Assembly (NCBI GenBank): GCA_016709875.1
Contig: JADJLZ010000001.1
Coordinates: 186,001 to 250,000 of the forward strand
Reading direction: 5' to 3'
Length of the DNA: 64,000 nt
Source: Planctomycetota bacterium
GTDB taxonomy: Bacteria; Planctomycetota; UBA1135; GCA-002686595
Part shown: piece after piece, positions 1-8,269 of the stretch
How positions within the stretch are numbered: position 1 is the stretch's first letter
Layout of the letters: every line of letters starts with the position of its first letter
Made by a program: the position numbers and the translations under genes
Notes under the pieces: model-generated
Told to the model about the DNA's origin: nothing
Seen by the model: only the letters and a program-made list of their open reading frames with translations
Databases searched by the model: none

Positions 1-1832
1 CCGAGCAGAAACTGTGCGCCGCAACGCGCGCAGCGCACCGCGGCCGCGAGTTCCGCATCGAGCGCGAGCGCGTCGAGCTCGAGCAGCTCGTGCAGCGCCG
101 CCTGCGTGCGCGCGAGATCCGCTGGCGCGAGCTCGAGCTCGCCGCACTCCGCCGTCGCGGCCTGGAGGCGCAGGCGCGGGTCCCCGGGGTCGAAGGCGCG
201 CGCCTGCGCCAGGAAGCGTGCCGCGCGTTCGAAGTCGTGGCGCTCGAGCGCGAGCTCGCCGAGCAGCGCCGCCGCGTGGAAGCGCTCGCGCGCACGCAGG
301 CGCTCGTCGGCTGCGAGCGGCTCGAGCTCGCGCTCGATCTCGGCTGTGGGACGCGCTGCGCCACCCTCGCCGCGCGCGCGCAGCTCGACCTGCGCGCCCA
401 GCAGCCGCACACGTGCGCTGCGCGGCTGGCGCTGTGCGAGGGAATCCGCGAGCTCGTGCGCCTCACCCAGGCCGCCCGGCTCGGAGAGGCGCTGCACCGC
501 CAGGTTGTAGTCGCGCTCATCGAGATCGTGCGCGCGCTCGCCCGGCGGCAGCGCCGGCACGAGCGCGAAGAACGCCCCGACGGCGAGCGCGGCGACCGCG
601 CGTGGCCGCGCTACACGCCACACTTCGAGCAGTGCGAAGGCGGCCATGGGCGCGAGCGGCACGAGCAGCGGCAGACGCGCACGGTCGCTGGTGACCGTCA
701 GCACGATCGTGCCCAGATAGAGCAGGAACAGCAGCGCCAGCTCGCGCCCCGCGCGAGCGCTGCGCAGCACGAGCAGGATCCCGGCGATCCCGAGCGCTCC
801 CACGACGCCGAAATCGGGCCAGGGCAGGCGCGCGAGCGGAACGTAGCGCGCGTCCCACTCGAGGAAGTGGTTGTCGGGCACCTCGTAGCGCCCGAGCGAG
901 AGGCGCAACTTGTTCCACAGGATCGAGAGGTGCAGCAACGGCTGCGCGCGCAGCGAGCGCCCGGCCTCCCCCATCCAGAAGCGGCTCACCTCACCGCGGT
1001 CCAATTGACGTCCGCTGCGCCGCTCGGCCTCGTGCTTCCAGTCGTCGGCCTCGTGCTCGGGCACGCCGCGCACGAAGCTGAACTCGCTCGCGCGGCCCCA
1101 GGGATTCTCGCTGTTGTTGCCGCCGTAGAGGTTCGTGCCCGCGCCCGCGGTCGTGAGCGCGAATACTCCGCCAACTTGCTGATTGCGGAAGGCGACCGGC
1201 AGCAGCACGAGCAGCACGCCGCCTGCGAAGGCCAGTCCGCGCAGCAGCGCCGCGCGCGAACGCTCGCGTCCGAGCGGCCAGAGCGCGAAGAGCGGCAGCA
1301 GCACGAGCATGTTGCCGCGCAGCAGAGCGCAGAGCGCCCCGAGCACGCCCAGCGCGAACCACGCCCGCCGGCGCTGCGCGTCGAGCAGCAGCAGCGCGAA
1401 GAGCGCGAAGAGCGGCAGGAAGAGGTTCTCCTTCAGGAGCAGCGCGGGAAAGATCATCCCCGGCCCGTAGAGCGCGACGAGACCCGCGGCGAGGCGCCCG
1501 GGGATCTCGCCGAAGGCGCGCCGTGCGATGCGGCCACAGAGCACCGCCGTGAGCGCCCACAGCCCGCACTGCGCGACGCGCGCGACGAGCAGCACCGGCC
1601 CGAGGAGCGCGTAGAGCGCGCCGAGCGCGTAGGGATACAGCGGCTCCTGGAAGAACACCTCGTGGCCGAGCCAGTCTCCGCCCGCGATCGCGCGCGCCCA
1701 GCGGTCGTAGCTCGCCTCGTCGATCACCGGGTGCAAGGCGTTCGGATGGCCCTGCTGGTACTGCCAGACCGCCACGAGGCGCAGCCCGAGCGCCACGAGG
1801 AACACGACCAGCTCGAAGCGCTTGGTCCGCAT
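1..1832 (-). CDS. ArnT/PMT-like membrane glycosyltransferase, 3' end outside window
   Basis: The minus strand is open for at least 610 codons from an ATG at 1832 to the window edge, so the C-terminus is missing. The N-terminus reads MRTKRFELVVFLVALGLRLV, followed by an acidic luminal loop (DEASYDRWARAIAGG) and a 'QEPLYPY' stretch. This layout is typical of GT39/ArnT-type polyprenyl-phosphate-sugar transferases. About ten hydrophobic segments follow. After the membrane part comes a soluble, Ala/Glu/Arg-rich helical tail of roughly 180 residues that looks TPR-like. The start lies 5 bases after the stop of the upstream GT2, so the two genes are probably cotranscribed. Likely role: transfer of a lipid-linked sugar outside the cytoplasm. 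The acceptor is unknown. Confidence 0.75.
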   Translation of the reverse strand, partial: MRTKRFELVVFLVALGLRLVAVWQYQQGHPNALHPVIDEASYDRWARAIAGGDWLGHEVFFQEPLYPYALGALYALLGPVLLVARVAQCGLWALTAVLCGRIARRAFGEIPGRLAAGLVALYGPGMIFPALLLKENLFLPLFALFALLLLDAQRRRAWFALGVLGALCALLRGNMLVLLPLFALWPLGRERSRAALLRGLAFAGGVLLVLLPVAFRNQQVGGVFALTTAGAGTNLYGGNNSENPWGRASEFSFVRGVPEHEADDWKHEAERRSGRQLDRGEVSRFWMGEAGRSLRAQPLLHLSILWNKLRLSLGRYEVPDNHFLEWDARYVPLARLPWPDFGVVGALGIAGILLVLRSARAGRELALLFLLYLGTIVLTVTSDRARLPLLVPLAPMAAFALLEVWRVARPRAVAALAVGAFFALVPALPPGERAHDLDERDYNLAVQRLSEPGGLGEAHELADSLAQRQPRSARVRLLGAQVELRARGEGGAARPTAEIERELEPLAADERLRARERFHAAALLGELALERHDFERAARFLAQARAFDPGDPRLRLQAATAECGELELAPADLARTQAALHELLELDALALDAELAAAVRCARCGAQFLL

Positions 1833-1837
1833 CGCGA

Positions 1838-2689
1838 TCAGGAGCGCGCCATGTCCCAGCGTTCCGGGAGGCTCGAGCGATCCTCGAGCTCGATCGCGCG
1901 TGCGATCAGGCGCACGGTGCGCGAGCGGCGCGCGAAGGGCAGCGCCGGCACGAGCAGCGGGACGCGGCGGTAGAACAGCCACTGCAGCGAACCAAGGAGG
2001 CCCGAGAGCGGCGCGTGCCTCGCGCGCACGAGCTGCACGTAGGCACGCGCGCGGCGCAGTGCCTGCTCGTCGGCGAGCACGCCGGGTGCGCACTTTTCTT
2101 CCAGGAAGCGCGCTGAGGCGACCAGGCGCACGCGGCCCTTGCGCCGCGCCTGCAGCATCAAGTCGAGGTCGTCGGCCGCCATCCCGAGCGTCGGCACCAG
2201 GCCCAGGCCGGTGCGCCAGGCGAGCAGCTGCCCGTGGACCGAGAAGAGCGCGCCAAAGCGCGACTCCAGGCGCCGCACGCGCGCCGTCCAGCGGTCATAG
2301 CGCGTGCTGCCGTTCGTGAAATGCTGCGCTCCGCAGGCCATCGCAAGCGCCGGCTCGCGTTCGAAGGCGCGCTCGAGCTCGGTGAGCGCGCGCACGTCGA
2401 GCTCGACGTCGGCGTCGGTCAGCACCAGCAGCTCGCAGCCCGCGAGCTCGGCGAGCCCGCTGCGCAGCGCGCCCGGCTTGCCCGGCCGCTCGCGGTTTGG
2501 GACCACGCGCAGCTCGAGTGCGAGCCGCGCGCCCGCCGCGCGTGCGCGTTCCGCCGTGTCGTCCTCCGAGCCGTCGTCCACGACGACCACGCGCGCCGCG
2601 GCCGCGCCCTCGCAGTGCGCGAGGTTCGCGAGCTTGCGCTCGATCACGGCCGCCTCGTTGCGGCAGGGAATCAGCACGCCGAGCTTCAC
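1838..2689 (-). CDS. family 2 glycosyltransferase
   Basis: A 283-residue GT-A fold enzyme. It opens with VKLGVLIPCRNEAAVIERKL and carries the nucleotide-binding VVVVDDGSEDDT segment (about 35-46) and the metal-binding TDADVELD (DxD-type, about 91-98). The acceptor-side region 'GMAADDLDLMLQARRKG' (about 169-184) resembles the ED/QxxRW region of processive and polyprenyl GT2s. The start is a GTG that overlaps the stop of the radical SAM gene as GTGA, so translation is probably coupled. The C-terminus has only short hydrophobic stretches and the protein is probably cytoplasmic or peripheral. The sugar donor and product cannot be read from the sequence. Confidence 0.85.
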   Translation of the reverse strand: MKLGVLIPCRNEAAVIERKLANLAHCEGAAAARVVVVDDGSEDDTAERARAAGARLALELRVVPNRERPGKPGALRSGLAELAGCELLVLTDADVELDVRALTELERAFEREPALAMACGAQHFTNGSTRYDRWTARVRRLESRFGALFSVHGQLLAWRTGLGLVPTLGMAADDLDLMLQARRKGRVRLVASARFLEEKCAPGVLADEQALRRARAYVQLVRARHAPLSGLLGSLQWLFYRRVPLLVPALPFARRSRTVRLIARAIELEDRSSLPERWDMARS

Positions 2690-3774
2690 GGTGCGAGCAC
2701 CTTTTTCGCCAGCGCAGGCCAGCTGCGCGCGCGGAAGAGCACGTTGTCGGCCTGCGCGCACTCCCAGGTGCACTTGCAGCGCTCGCGGCGGATGCGCTCG
2801 CGCAGCGCACGCGCCACGGGGCCATCCCACAGTTCGCCGAGGTCCCAGGCGCACTCGTTCAGGTTGCCGAGCGAGGCGCCGAGCACCTCGCAGGGCTGCA
2901 CGTCGCCGTTCTCGAAGATCACGGCCGAGACCGTTCCGGCAGTGCAGGCGAGGTGCGGCGTATCCTGCTTGCGCGCCACGCGCGCCACGTGCTCGTACAT
3001 CAGCTCGTCGCGCGCCACTGCTAGACGCGCGAGCGGGAAGTCGAAGTACGGCAGCGCGCCCGAGCGCACCAGCGCGCGCTTGCGCGCCACGAGCTCCTCG
3101 TAGCGCGCGATGTCCACTTCGAGCAGGCTCGGATCGAGCGCCGTGCCGCGCGCGAGGTTGATCGTCAAATTGTCCGGGTGCAACTCGCGCACGAGCTCCT
3201 CGGCGTGCTCGGCGAGCGTGTCCTGGTTCTCGCGCGTCACGCACACGAGGATGCCGACACCCAGGTTCGGGAACTCGGATTTGAGCGCGACCAGGCGCCG
3301 CACGGCCTGCATCGAACGCGCGTGGCCGCCCTTCACCTGCCGGATCGAGTCGTGGATCGCCGGCGGGCCGTCGAAGGAGACCGAGATCGAGAGCTGCAGC
3401 TGCGGGTGCCGGCCGAGCACCTCGCGCACGAAGGGCTCGAGGCGCTCTTCGACCAGACCGTTGGTCGGGATCGCCAGGTGCCGCAGCCCACGCGCGGCGA
3501 AGCTGTGCGCGACCTGCGCGAGATCCTGACGCAGGAACGGCTCTCCCCCGCCGAGCGAGACCCACAGGAGGGGCCCCATGCGCTCGCACGAGGCTGCGAG
3601 CGCGTCGATCTGCGCCAGCGAGGGTCCGGCGACGCCCGCCGCGACCTCCTTCCAGTGAAAGCAGTGCCGGCAGCGCAGGTTGCAGGCGCCCGTGACGAAG
3701 AGCGTCAGGTGCAGCGGCGGCCCGCTGCGCCGCAGCGTCCGCGCGGCGAAGGGCAGATAGCGCAGGGCGTTCAC
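2686..3774 (-). CDS. radical SAM protein with SPASM-type C-terminus
   Basis: A 362-residue protein. The radical SAM cluster motif CNLRCRHC (C31, C35, C38) is followed by 'SLGGGEPFLRQDL', the usual GGEP S-adenosylmethionine contact. The C-terminal third has further cysteines (C-T-A-G, then V-Q-P-C-E, then CKCTWEC), as in SPASM domains that bind auxiliary Fe-S clusters. Such enzymes often modify ribosomal peptides or activate enzymes, but no precursor peptide is visible nearby. Here the protein heads a three-gene minus-strand run with two glycosyltransferases, so a role in sugar or envelope chemistry is equally possible. The assignment to the family is firm; the substrate is unknown. Confidence 0.88.
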   Translation of the reverse strand: MNALRYLPFAARTLRRSGPPLHLTLFVTGACNLRCRHCFHWKEVAAGVAGPSLAQIDALAASCERMGPLLWVSLGGGEPFLRQDLAQVAHSFAARGLRHLAIPTNGLVEERLEPFVREVLGRHPQLQLSISVSFDGPPAIHDSIRQVKGGHARSMQAVRRLVALKSEFPNLGVGILVCVTRENQDTLAEHAEELVRELHPDNLTINLARGTALDPSLLEVDIARYEELVARKRALVRSGALPYFDFPLARLAVARDELMYEHVARVARKQDTPHLACTAGTVSAVIFENGDVQPCEVLGASLGNLNECAWDLGELWDGPVARALRERIRRERCKCTWECAQADNVLFRARSWPALAKKVLAP

Positions 3775-3806
3775 GAGCGCTGCATTCTACTGCTCAGGAC
3801 AACACA

Positions 3807-3832
3807 GCGGGCGCCGCTTGCGCGACGCCCGC
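3807..3832 (-). terminator. hairpin downstream of the VCBS gene
   Basis: A GCGGGCG / CGCCCGC inverted repeat (7-bp arms, 12-base loop) lies between the stop of the exported VCBS gene at 3859 and the start of the radical SAM gene at 3774. There is no T-tract on either side, so it is a plausible but not classical terminator. Confidence 0.4.
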
Positions 3833-3858
3833 CGTGATCACACTTGATCAGCTCCGGA

Positions 3859-6090
3859 TCAGGGCTGCCAGACGATCGAGCCGCCCTGCGTCAGGTTGAA
3901 GGTGCTCGTGCCCGCGCAACCGCCGAGCACGACCGGGTCGCGGTAGTAGACGGCGTAGTAGCGCGTCGAGCCCGCGCTGATGTTGTCTCCGAGCGCCGAG
4001 GAGCGCGCCGAGACCGACAGGTCGGCGCCGACCGGTGCGGACATCGAGCCGCCGACTGCGTTGTGCGTGAACAGGCGCTTGAGGCTGCCCGCGACGCAGC
4101 GGATGCCCTGGCCGAACGTGACCCCGGCCGCGTTGGTGGCGTCGCCCTGGAGGACGATGCTGGTCGCGGTCGGCTTTTCGCCCGCCGAGGTGAAGACCAC
4201 GGTGTCGCTGGCCAGCGAGGCCGTGCCGATCGCCGAGAGCTGCGCGCCACCGGTGCTCGAGCTGTTGTTGCAGCCGCGGTCGGTGCCCGTCGGCGGGTTT
4301 CCGCACGGGCAGGCGTTCACGCCGGAGACACCCGGGTTGCAGTACGAGGTCATCGGGCTCGAGCCACCCGCGGTCGCGGTGTAGCCATGCGAGCCCGAGG
4401 TGCCCGTGTTGCCGTAGCGGTCAGTGCAGTGCGCCGTGTAGCTCACGCTGCCGACCAGGTTGCCCGGGATCTCGCAGCGGAACTGCTGGCCCCACATCGT
4501 GCGCGCGGGGTAGGTCGTCACGGGTCCGCCGTTCACGGACACGTCCACCGAGGCGCTGTAGTACGGGATGATGTAGTAGGCGTGGTTGTCGCCGACCCAG
4601 AAGCGCACGACGGTCGGGGCGGCGCCCGCGACGCGGTTCGGGGCCTGCTCCAGGCGCGGCAGGTAGGGCGCGAAGGTGTCGTTGGCCGTGGTCGTGTTCT
4701 GCAGGTACCACTCGGCCTGGTTCGCGTCGTTGGCCACGAACACGTCCTCGTCGCCGTCTTCGTCGACGTCGCAGGTGTCGGCGTCGAGCGAGGTCGTGCC
4801 GTCCGCGGGGATCACGGTGCCCGTCGCCATGTAGGTGTACGTGCCCGTGCCGTTGTTCTGGTAGACGCGATCCTGGCCCGAGAAGTTGGCCACGAACAGA
4901 TCGAGGTCGCCGTCGTTGTCGTAGTCGAAGTAGTCGCCTTCGTTGTCGTCCGAACCGGAGTTCGAGAGCGTCACGACCGGCGCGTAGACGCCGCTGCCGT
5001 TGTTCTTCGTGACGATGTCGTCGAAGGTGAAGCTGACGAGCCAGTTCAGGCCGTAGATGTCCATGTCACCGTCGCCGTCCTGGTCCGCGAACTCCTGCTC
5101 GTAGTGGCCGTTGCCCGTCGAGTAGCCGGCGGGCAGGTTCGAGCCCGTGACATCGCGGAAACCGAGCACGTTGCCGTTCTCGGCGAAACGGTTCTGGAAC
5201 AGGCGCGGCGCTTCCTGGCGCGCGCCGTGGAGCACGTCGAGGTCGAAGTCGCCGTCGATGTCCTGGAGGTCGATGTCCAGCGCGCTGGAGGCGATGTCGC
5301 AGTTCACGCCCGTCGCGTTGGTCGTGTTCGCAAGCTGCGTTCCCTGGCACCAGACGCCGGGCACGCCGTTCGTGATGTTCTGGGCCGGGAGCTGGAAGCC
5401 CGAGGGGTTGAACTCGGTGAACACGCCCGTGCCGTCGTTGAGGAAGATGCGGCTGGGGACGTTTCCGCCGAGCGCTCCGCCGTAGCTCGAGTGGAACAGG
5501 TCGAGGTCGCCGTCGTTGTCGAGGTCGGCGAAGTCGCAGTCGCAGGAGAAGTCGATGAAGCCGCCGCCGATCAGCTGCGAGGGCGCGATCGAGGATCCCG
5601 CTCCGCCGAGGTTGCTCCAGTGCGCCGCAGTCTGGTCCTGGAAGAAGCCGGTCGTACCGCCCTGGGCCCCGCCCATGTTGACCCACCAGCGGTTGCTCTG
5701 ATTCGAGATCTGCGCCGTGTTGGAGACGTAGATGTCGTTGTCGCCGTCCGCGTTCATGTCGAGGAACTCGATGTCGCGGCTGTCGTCGAGCACGGCCGGG
5801 AACTGGGTCGTGGTGACGTTGGTGAAGACGCCCACCGTGCCGCCCTGCGCGCCGCCCTGGTTCTGCCAGAGCACGTTCTGCTGGTTGCCGAAGTCGCCGC
5901 CCTCCGCGAAGGCCGCGTCCCAGTCGCCGTCGTTGTCGATGTCCGCGAAGTCCACGTTCTCGGTGTAGCCCGAGCTCGAGGGGACGCTGGTCGTGTTGTG
6001 CACGAGTTGCTGCGCGCTCGCGTGCGCGCAGAGGACAAGGCCGCCGAGCAGGAAGCCGGCGCGGGTCTGGATGCGGTTGAGTCGTGCCAT
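3859..6090 (-). CDS. exported FG-GAP/VCBS repeat protein with CPCGN C-terminal domain
   Basis: I chose the ATG at 6090 (MARLNRIQTRAGFLLGG), which gives a normal signal peptide ending near AHASA-QQ; a TTG four codons earlier is also open. The mature protein has about nine Ca-binding style repeats of the form FADIDNDGDWD, LDMNADGDNDIY, FADLDNDGDLDLF, DIDGDFDLDVL, FADQDGDGDMDIY, DYDNDGDLDLF and CDVDEDGDEDVF. These resemble integrin-alpha FG-GAP blades. An Ig-like or fibronectin-like stretch follows. The last 150 residues contain 'NACPCGNPP..GCNNSSS', GIRCVAG and RYYAVYYRD, shared with the protein at 30210-31940. It is probably a secreted or cell-surface adhesion-type protein; the ligand is unknown. 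The 198 bases upstream hold a run of nine C at 6253-6261 and no gene. Confidence 0.85.
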   Translation of the reverse strand: MARLNRIQTRAGFLLGGLVLCAHASAQQLVHNTTSVPSSSGYTENVDFADIDNDGDWDAAFAEGGDFGNQQNVLWQNQGGAQGGTVGVFTNVTTTQFPAVLDDSRDIEFLDMNADGDNDIYVSNTAQISNQSNRWWVNMGGAQGGTTGFFQDQTAAHWSNLGGAGSSIAPSQLIGGGFIDFSCDCDFADLDNDGDLDLFHSSYGGALGGNVPSRIFLNDGTGVFTEFNPSGFQLPAQNITNGVPGVWCQGTQLANTTNATGVNCDIASSALDIDLQDIDGDFDLDVLHGARQEAPRLFQNRFAENGNVLGFRDVTGSNLPAGYSTGNGHYEQEFADQDGDGDMDIYGLNWLVSFTFDDIVTKNNGSGVYAPVVTLSNSGSDDNEGDYFDYDNDGDLDLFVANFSGQDRVYQNNGTGTYTYMATGTVIPADGTTSLDADTCDVDEDGDEDVFVANDANQAEWYLQNTTTANDTFAPYLPRLEQAPNRVAGAAPTVVRFWVGDNHAYYIIPYYSASVDVSVNGGPVTTYPARTMWGQQFRCEIPGNLVGSVSYTAHCTDRYGNTGTSGSHGYTATAGGSSPMTSYCNPGVSGVNACPCGNPPTGTDRGCNNSSSTGGAQLSAIGTASLASDTVVFTSAGEKPTATSIVLQGDATNAAGVTFGQGIRCVAGSLKRLFTHNAVGGSMSAPVGADLSVSARSSALGDNISAGSTRYYAVYYRDPVVLGGCAGTSTFNLTQGGSIVWQP

Positions 6091-6288
6091 GTCGATTCGC
6101 AAGAGAGGGGACAGAGAGGAGGAACGTGGCGTAGAAGGACGGCGACGCCTGCCCCGGGGTGGAGCTCCCGCGGCACGCGTCGTTCAAACTATAGCGGACA
6201 TGTGGAGGGAGTGGGGACCTCTCGTGTTCCTTCAGGGCGGAGATTTTTTCTGCCCCCCCCCACCATTGGCCGATTCCTTGCCCTTCGT

Positions 6289-7359
6289 TCACCCCCCGCG
6301 CGCACGCTCGAGCTGCCGCAGGCATACGGGCAGCAGGCGTTCGGCGGTCAGGGACGAATTGTCCGCATCGGGGCGGTACGAGCAGTAGTCGGTCGCCGTG
6401 CTCCAGAGCTTCTCTCCCAGGCCGTAGAGCTCGATTTCGGCCGCGGAGGTCGGAGCGAAGAAAGCGACCACGCGTCGGCGCAGTGCCGTAGCCATGTGGA
6501 GGGCGAGGCTGTCGCTGGTTACGAGCAGCGAACACAGCTCCACGCGCGCGGCGAAGTCGAGCAGGCCGTTGCCACTGCCCGCGTCGATTCCGCGGGGTCG
6601 GTCAGAGTGCGTACGCAGTCCGTCGAGGATGGCCTGCATGCGCTGCGCCTCGGCCTCGCCTCCCAGGACGAGGAAGGCGACGCGCCCCGCGAGCGCGCGC
6701 GAGATCCCGGCCGCGAGTTCGACCGTGCGCTCGACCGGGAGCTGCTTGGAGACCCAGCGGCCGCCCGCGCCGGTGTTCAGCCCCACCAGCGGCACACCCG
6801 GCTCCAGCGCAAGTCCTTGCGCAAACGCGCGCGCGCGCTCGCGCACCTCTCCGGGGAGCACGAGCTCGGGCTGGCCCATCGGGATCCCGAGCATCTCGGC
6901 GTAGATCTGCGGATGGCTCTTCTGGTTCACGACCTTGAGCCGGTCGGCCTCGGCCTTGCCGTGCACCGAGAGCAGGCCCATGTCGAACCACGCGGCGACA
7001 TCGCGCGTGTAGACGCGCTCGCCCGCGGGCGAGAGGTGCGCGCCCGAGAGCCGCCCGGTCGCCAGGCGCGAAGCGAGCGCGCACAAGGGCTCCTCGTCGT
7101 CGAGCGAGATCACCCACTGCCAGCCTCTCTCGACGAGGTGCGCGGAGGCTTGCGCGAACGCGGCCGGTGAGCGCGTGTCGAGCGCCACGACCTCGGCGAG
7201 GAGCGGGTGCGTGCGGACGAGGTCCACGGCGCCCGGCGCGGTCGCCCAGGTGATCGGCACGCCGGGGTAACGCGCGGCCAGCCCCGGGAGGATCGAGGTC
7301 GTGCGCAGGACGTCGCCGAGGGCGGCAGTCTTCTGGATCAGGATCCCGGGGTGTTGCAT
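6289..7359 (-). CDS. GT9 heptosyltransferase-like glycosyltransferase
   Basis: A 356-residue protein starting at the ATG at 7359 (MQHPGILIQKTAALGDVLRT). The ILIQKTAALGDVLRTTSILP N-terminus and 'VGLNTGAGGRWVSKQLPVE' (donor-binding region) are typical of ADP-heptose:LPS heptosyltransferases. A later 'LVTSDSLALHMATAL' stretch matches the conserved TxDSGxxHxA block of this family, with L in place of G. GT9 enzymes usually extend the core of lipopolysaccharide, and planctomycetes have an LPS-bearing outer membrane. Earlier in-frame starts would overlap the divergent protease gene by over 50 bases, so I prefer the short form. The start lies 49 bases from the divergent GTG at 7409. Confidence 0.82.
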   Translation of the reverse strand: MQHPGILIQKTAALGDVLRTTSILPGLAARYPGVPITWATAPGAVDLVRTHPLLAEVVALDTRSPAAFAQASAHLVERGWQWVISLDDEEPLCALASRLATGRLSGAHLSPAGERVYTRDVAAWFDMGLLSVHGKAEADRLKVVNQKSHPQIYAEMLGIPMGQPELVLPGEVRERARAFAQGLALEPGVPLVGLNTGAGGRWVSKQLPVERTVELAAGISRALAGRVAFLVLGGEAEAQRMQAILDGLRTHSDRPRGIDAGSGNGLLDFAARVELCSLLVTSDSLALHMATALRRRVVAFFAPTSAAEIELYGLGEKLWSTATDYCSYRPDADNSSLTAERLLPVCLRQLERARGG

Positions 7360-7408
7360 GCGGCCGCGAGCGGGCCCAAAAAGCATACGATCTCCCCCAG
7401 GCACCCGC

Positions 7409-8146
7409 GTGAACGGCTCGATCAAGATCGGCAGCATCCTCGGCATCACCCTGCGCCTGCACATCCTGTTGCTGGTGCTCTTCGGGGTGCTGATCGTCGG
7501 GGGCCAGGACCCGCTGATCTACGCGATCCTCTTTGGCTGCGTCCTGCTGCACGAACTCGGCCACAGCCTGGTCGCGCTGGCCTTCGGGATAAGGGTCGTC
7601 GACATCACGCTCTGGCCGCTGGGCGGGATGGCGCGCATGAGCCGCATCCCCGAATCGACCTTGATCGAAGGCCTGATCGCCCTCGCCGGCCCCGCGGTCA
7701 ATTTCCTGCTCGCGGGCCTGGGCCACCTCGCGGGCGGGGTCTGGGGCGGTCCCTTCGCCTTCGTCAACCTCCTGATGGGCCTCTTCAACTTGCTGCCGGC
7801 CTTCCCGATGGACGGCGGACGGCTCTTGCGCGCGCTCCTTGGGAGCAACGGCCGCTGGCTGCTCGCGACCGAGCGCGCGGTGCGCATCGGGCGTTGGTTC
7901 GCCGTGCTCCTGTGTGTCGCGGGCGTGACCGGCTTCGGGCCCTGGCTGGCGCCAAACCTCGCGCTGCCGCTGGTCGGGATCTTCGTCTGGTACAGCGGCA
8001 GCCAGGAGCTCGCCGCGGTGCGCGCGCGCCACGCCGACAGGCCGAGTTCGCCCGTCAGCCCGACCGCGGGCTTCAGCGACGAGGAGATCGAAGCGCTCGA
8101 ACGCTTCCGCGGCCGCATCCGCGACTCGCGCTCCGACGAGCGCTGA
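7409..8146 (+). CDS. site-2 protease family (M50) membrane metalloprotease
   Basis: A 245-residue polytopic protein. The zinc motif HELGH is at 48-52 inside a hydrophobic segment, and the third ligand region NLLPAFPMDGG (D135) matches the NxxPxxxLDGG motif of S2P-type intramembrane proteases. It lacks CBS and PDZ domains, so it is a minimal member. I chose the GTG at 7409 because the protein then begins just before the first hydrophobic helix, and upstream extensions would run into the divergent GT9 gene. S2P enzymes usually cleave membrane-bound anti-sigma factors or signal peptides. The target here is unknown, although a membrane-tethered sigma factor lies 17 kb away (25432). Confidence 0.85.
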   Translation: MNGSIKIGSILGITLRLHILLLVLFGVLIVGGQDPLIYAILFGCVLLHELGHSLVALAFGIRVVDITLWPLGGMARMSRIPESTLIEGLIALAGPAVNFLLAGLGHLAGGVWGGPFAFVNLLMGLFNLLPAFPMDGGRLLRALLGSNGRWLLATERAVRIGRWFAVLLCVAGVTGFGPWLAPNLALPLVGIFVWYSGSQELAAVRARHADRPSSPVSPTAGFSDEEIEALERFRGRIRDSRSDER

Positions 8147-8200
8147 TCCTTAGCGTGTCTCGTACACGCGCGCCCTTCCCGCGCGGCGCACGGCTCGACA

Positions 8201-8216
8201 TACTACCGCGGTAGTA
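8201..8216. promoter_or_regulatory. 16-bp perfect palindrome, putative operator
   Basis: TACTACCGCGGTAGTA is a perfect 16-bp dyad. It sits in the 123-base gap between the M50 protease stop (8146) and the TPR gene start (8270). It lacks loop space for a terminator and looks like a dimeric repressor site. TAC/GTA half-sites of this spacing recall BlaI/MecI-type operators (inference). It would control the TPR-ExbB-ExbD operon. Confidence 0.5.
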
Positions 8217-8269
8217 GTTGGTCGCTCGCGCGGGGGTCGCGCGCACGGCCGGCCAGGGAGGAACGGGGG

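Noticed and set aside
3859..6090. Enzymatic function (lectin or peptidase) for the VCBS protein
   Set aside because: Only Ca-binding type repeats and the Cys-rich end are visible; there is no catalytic motif.
6244..6261. T6 and C9 runs as a phase-variation switch
   Set aside because: The tract is between genes, not in a coding start or promoter that I can define, and a single sequence cannot show length variation.
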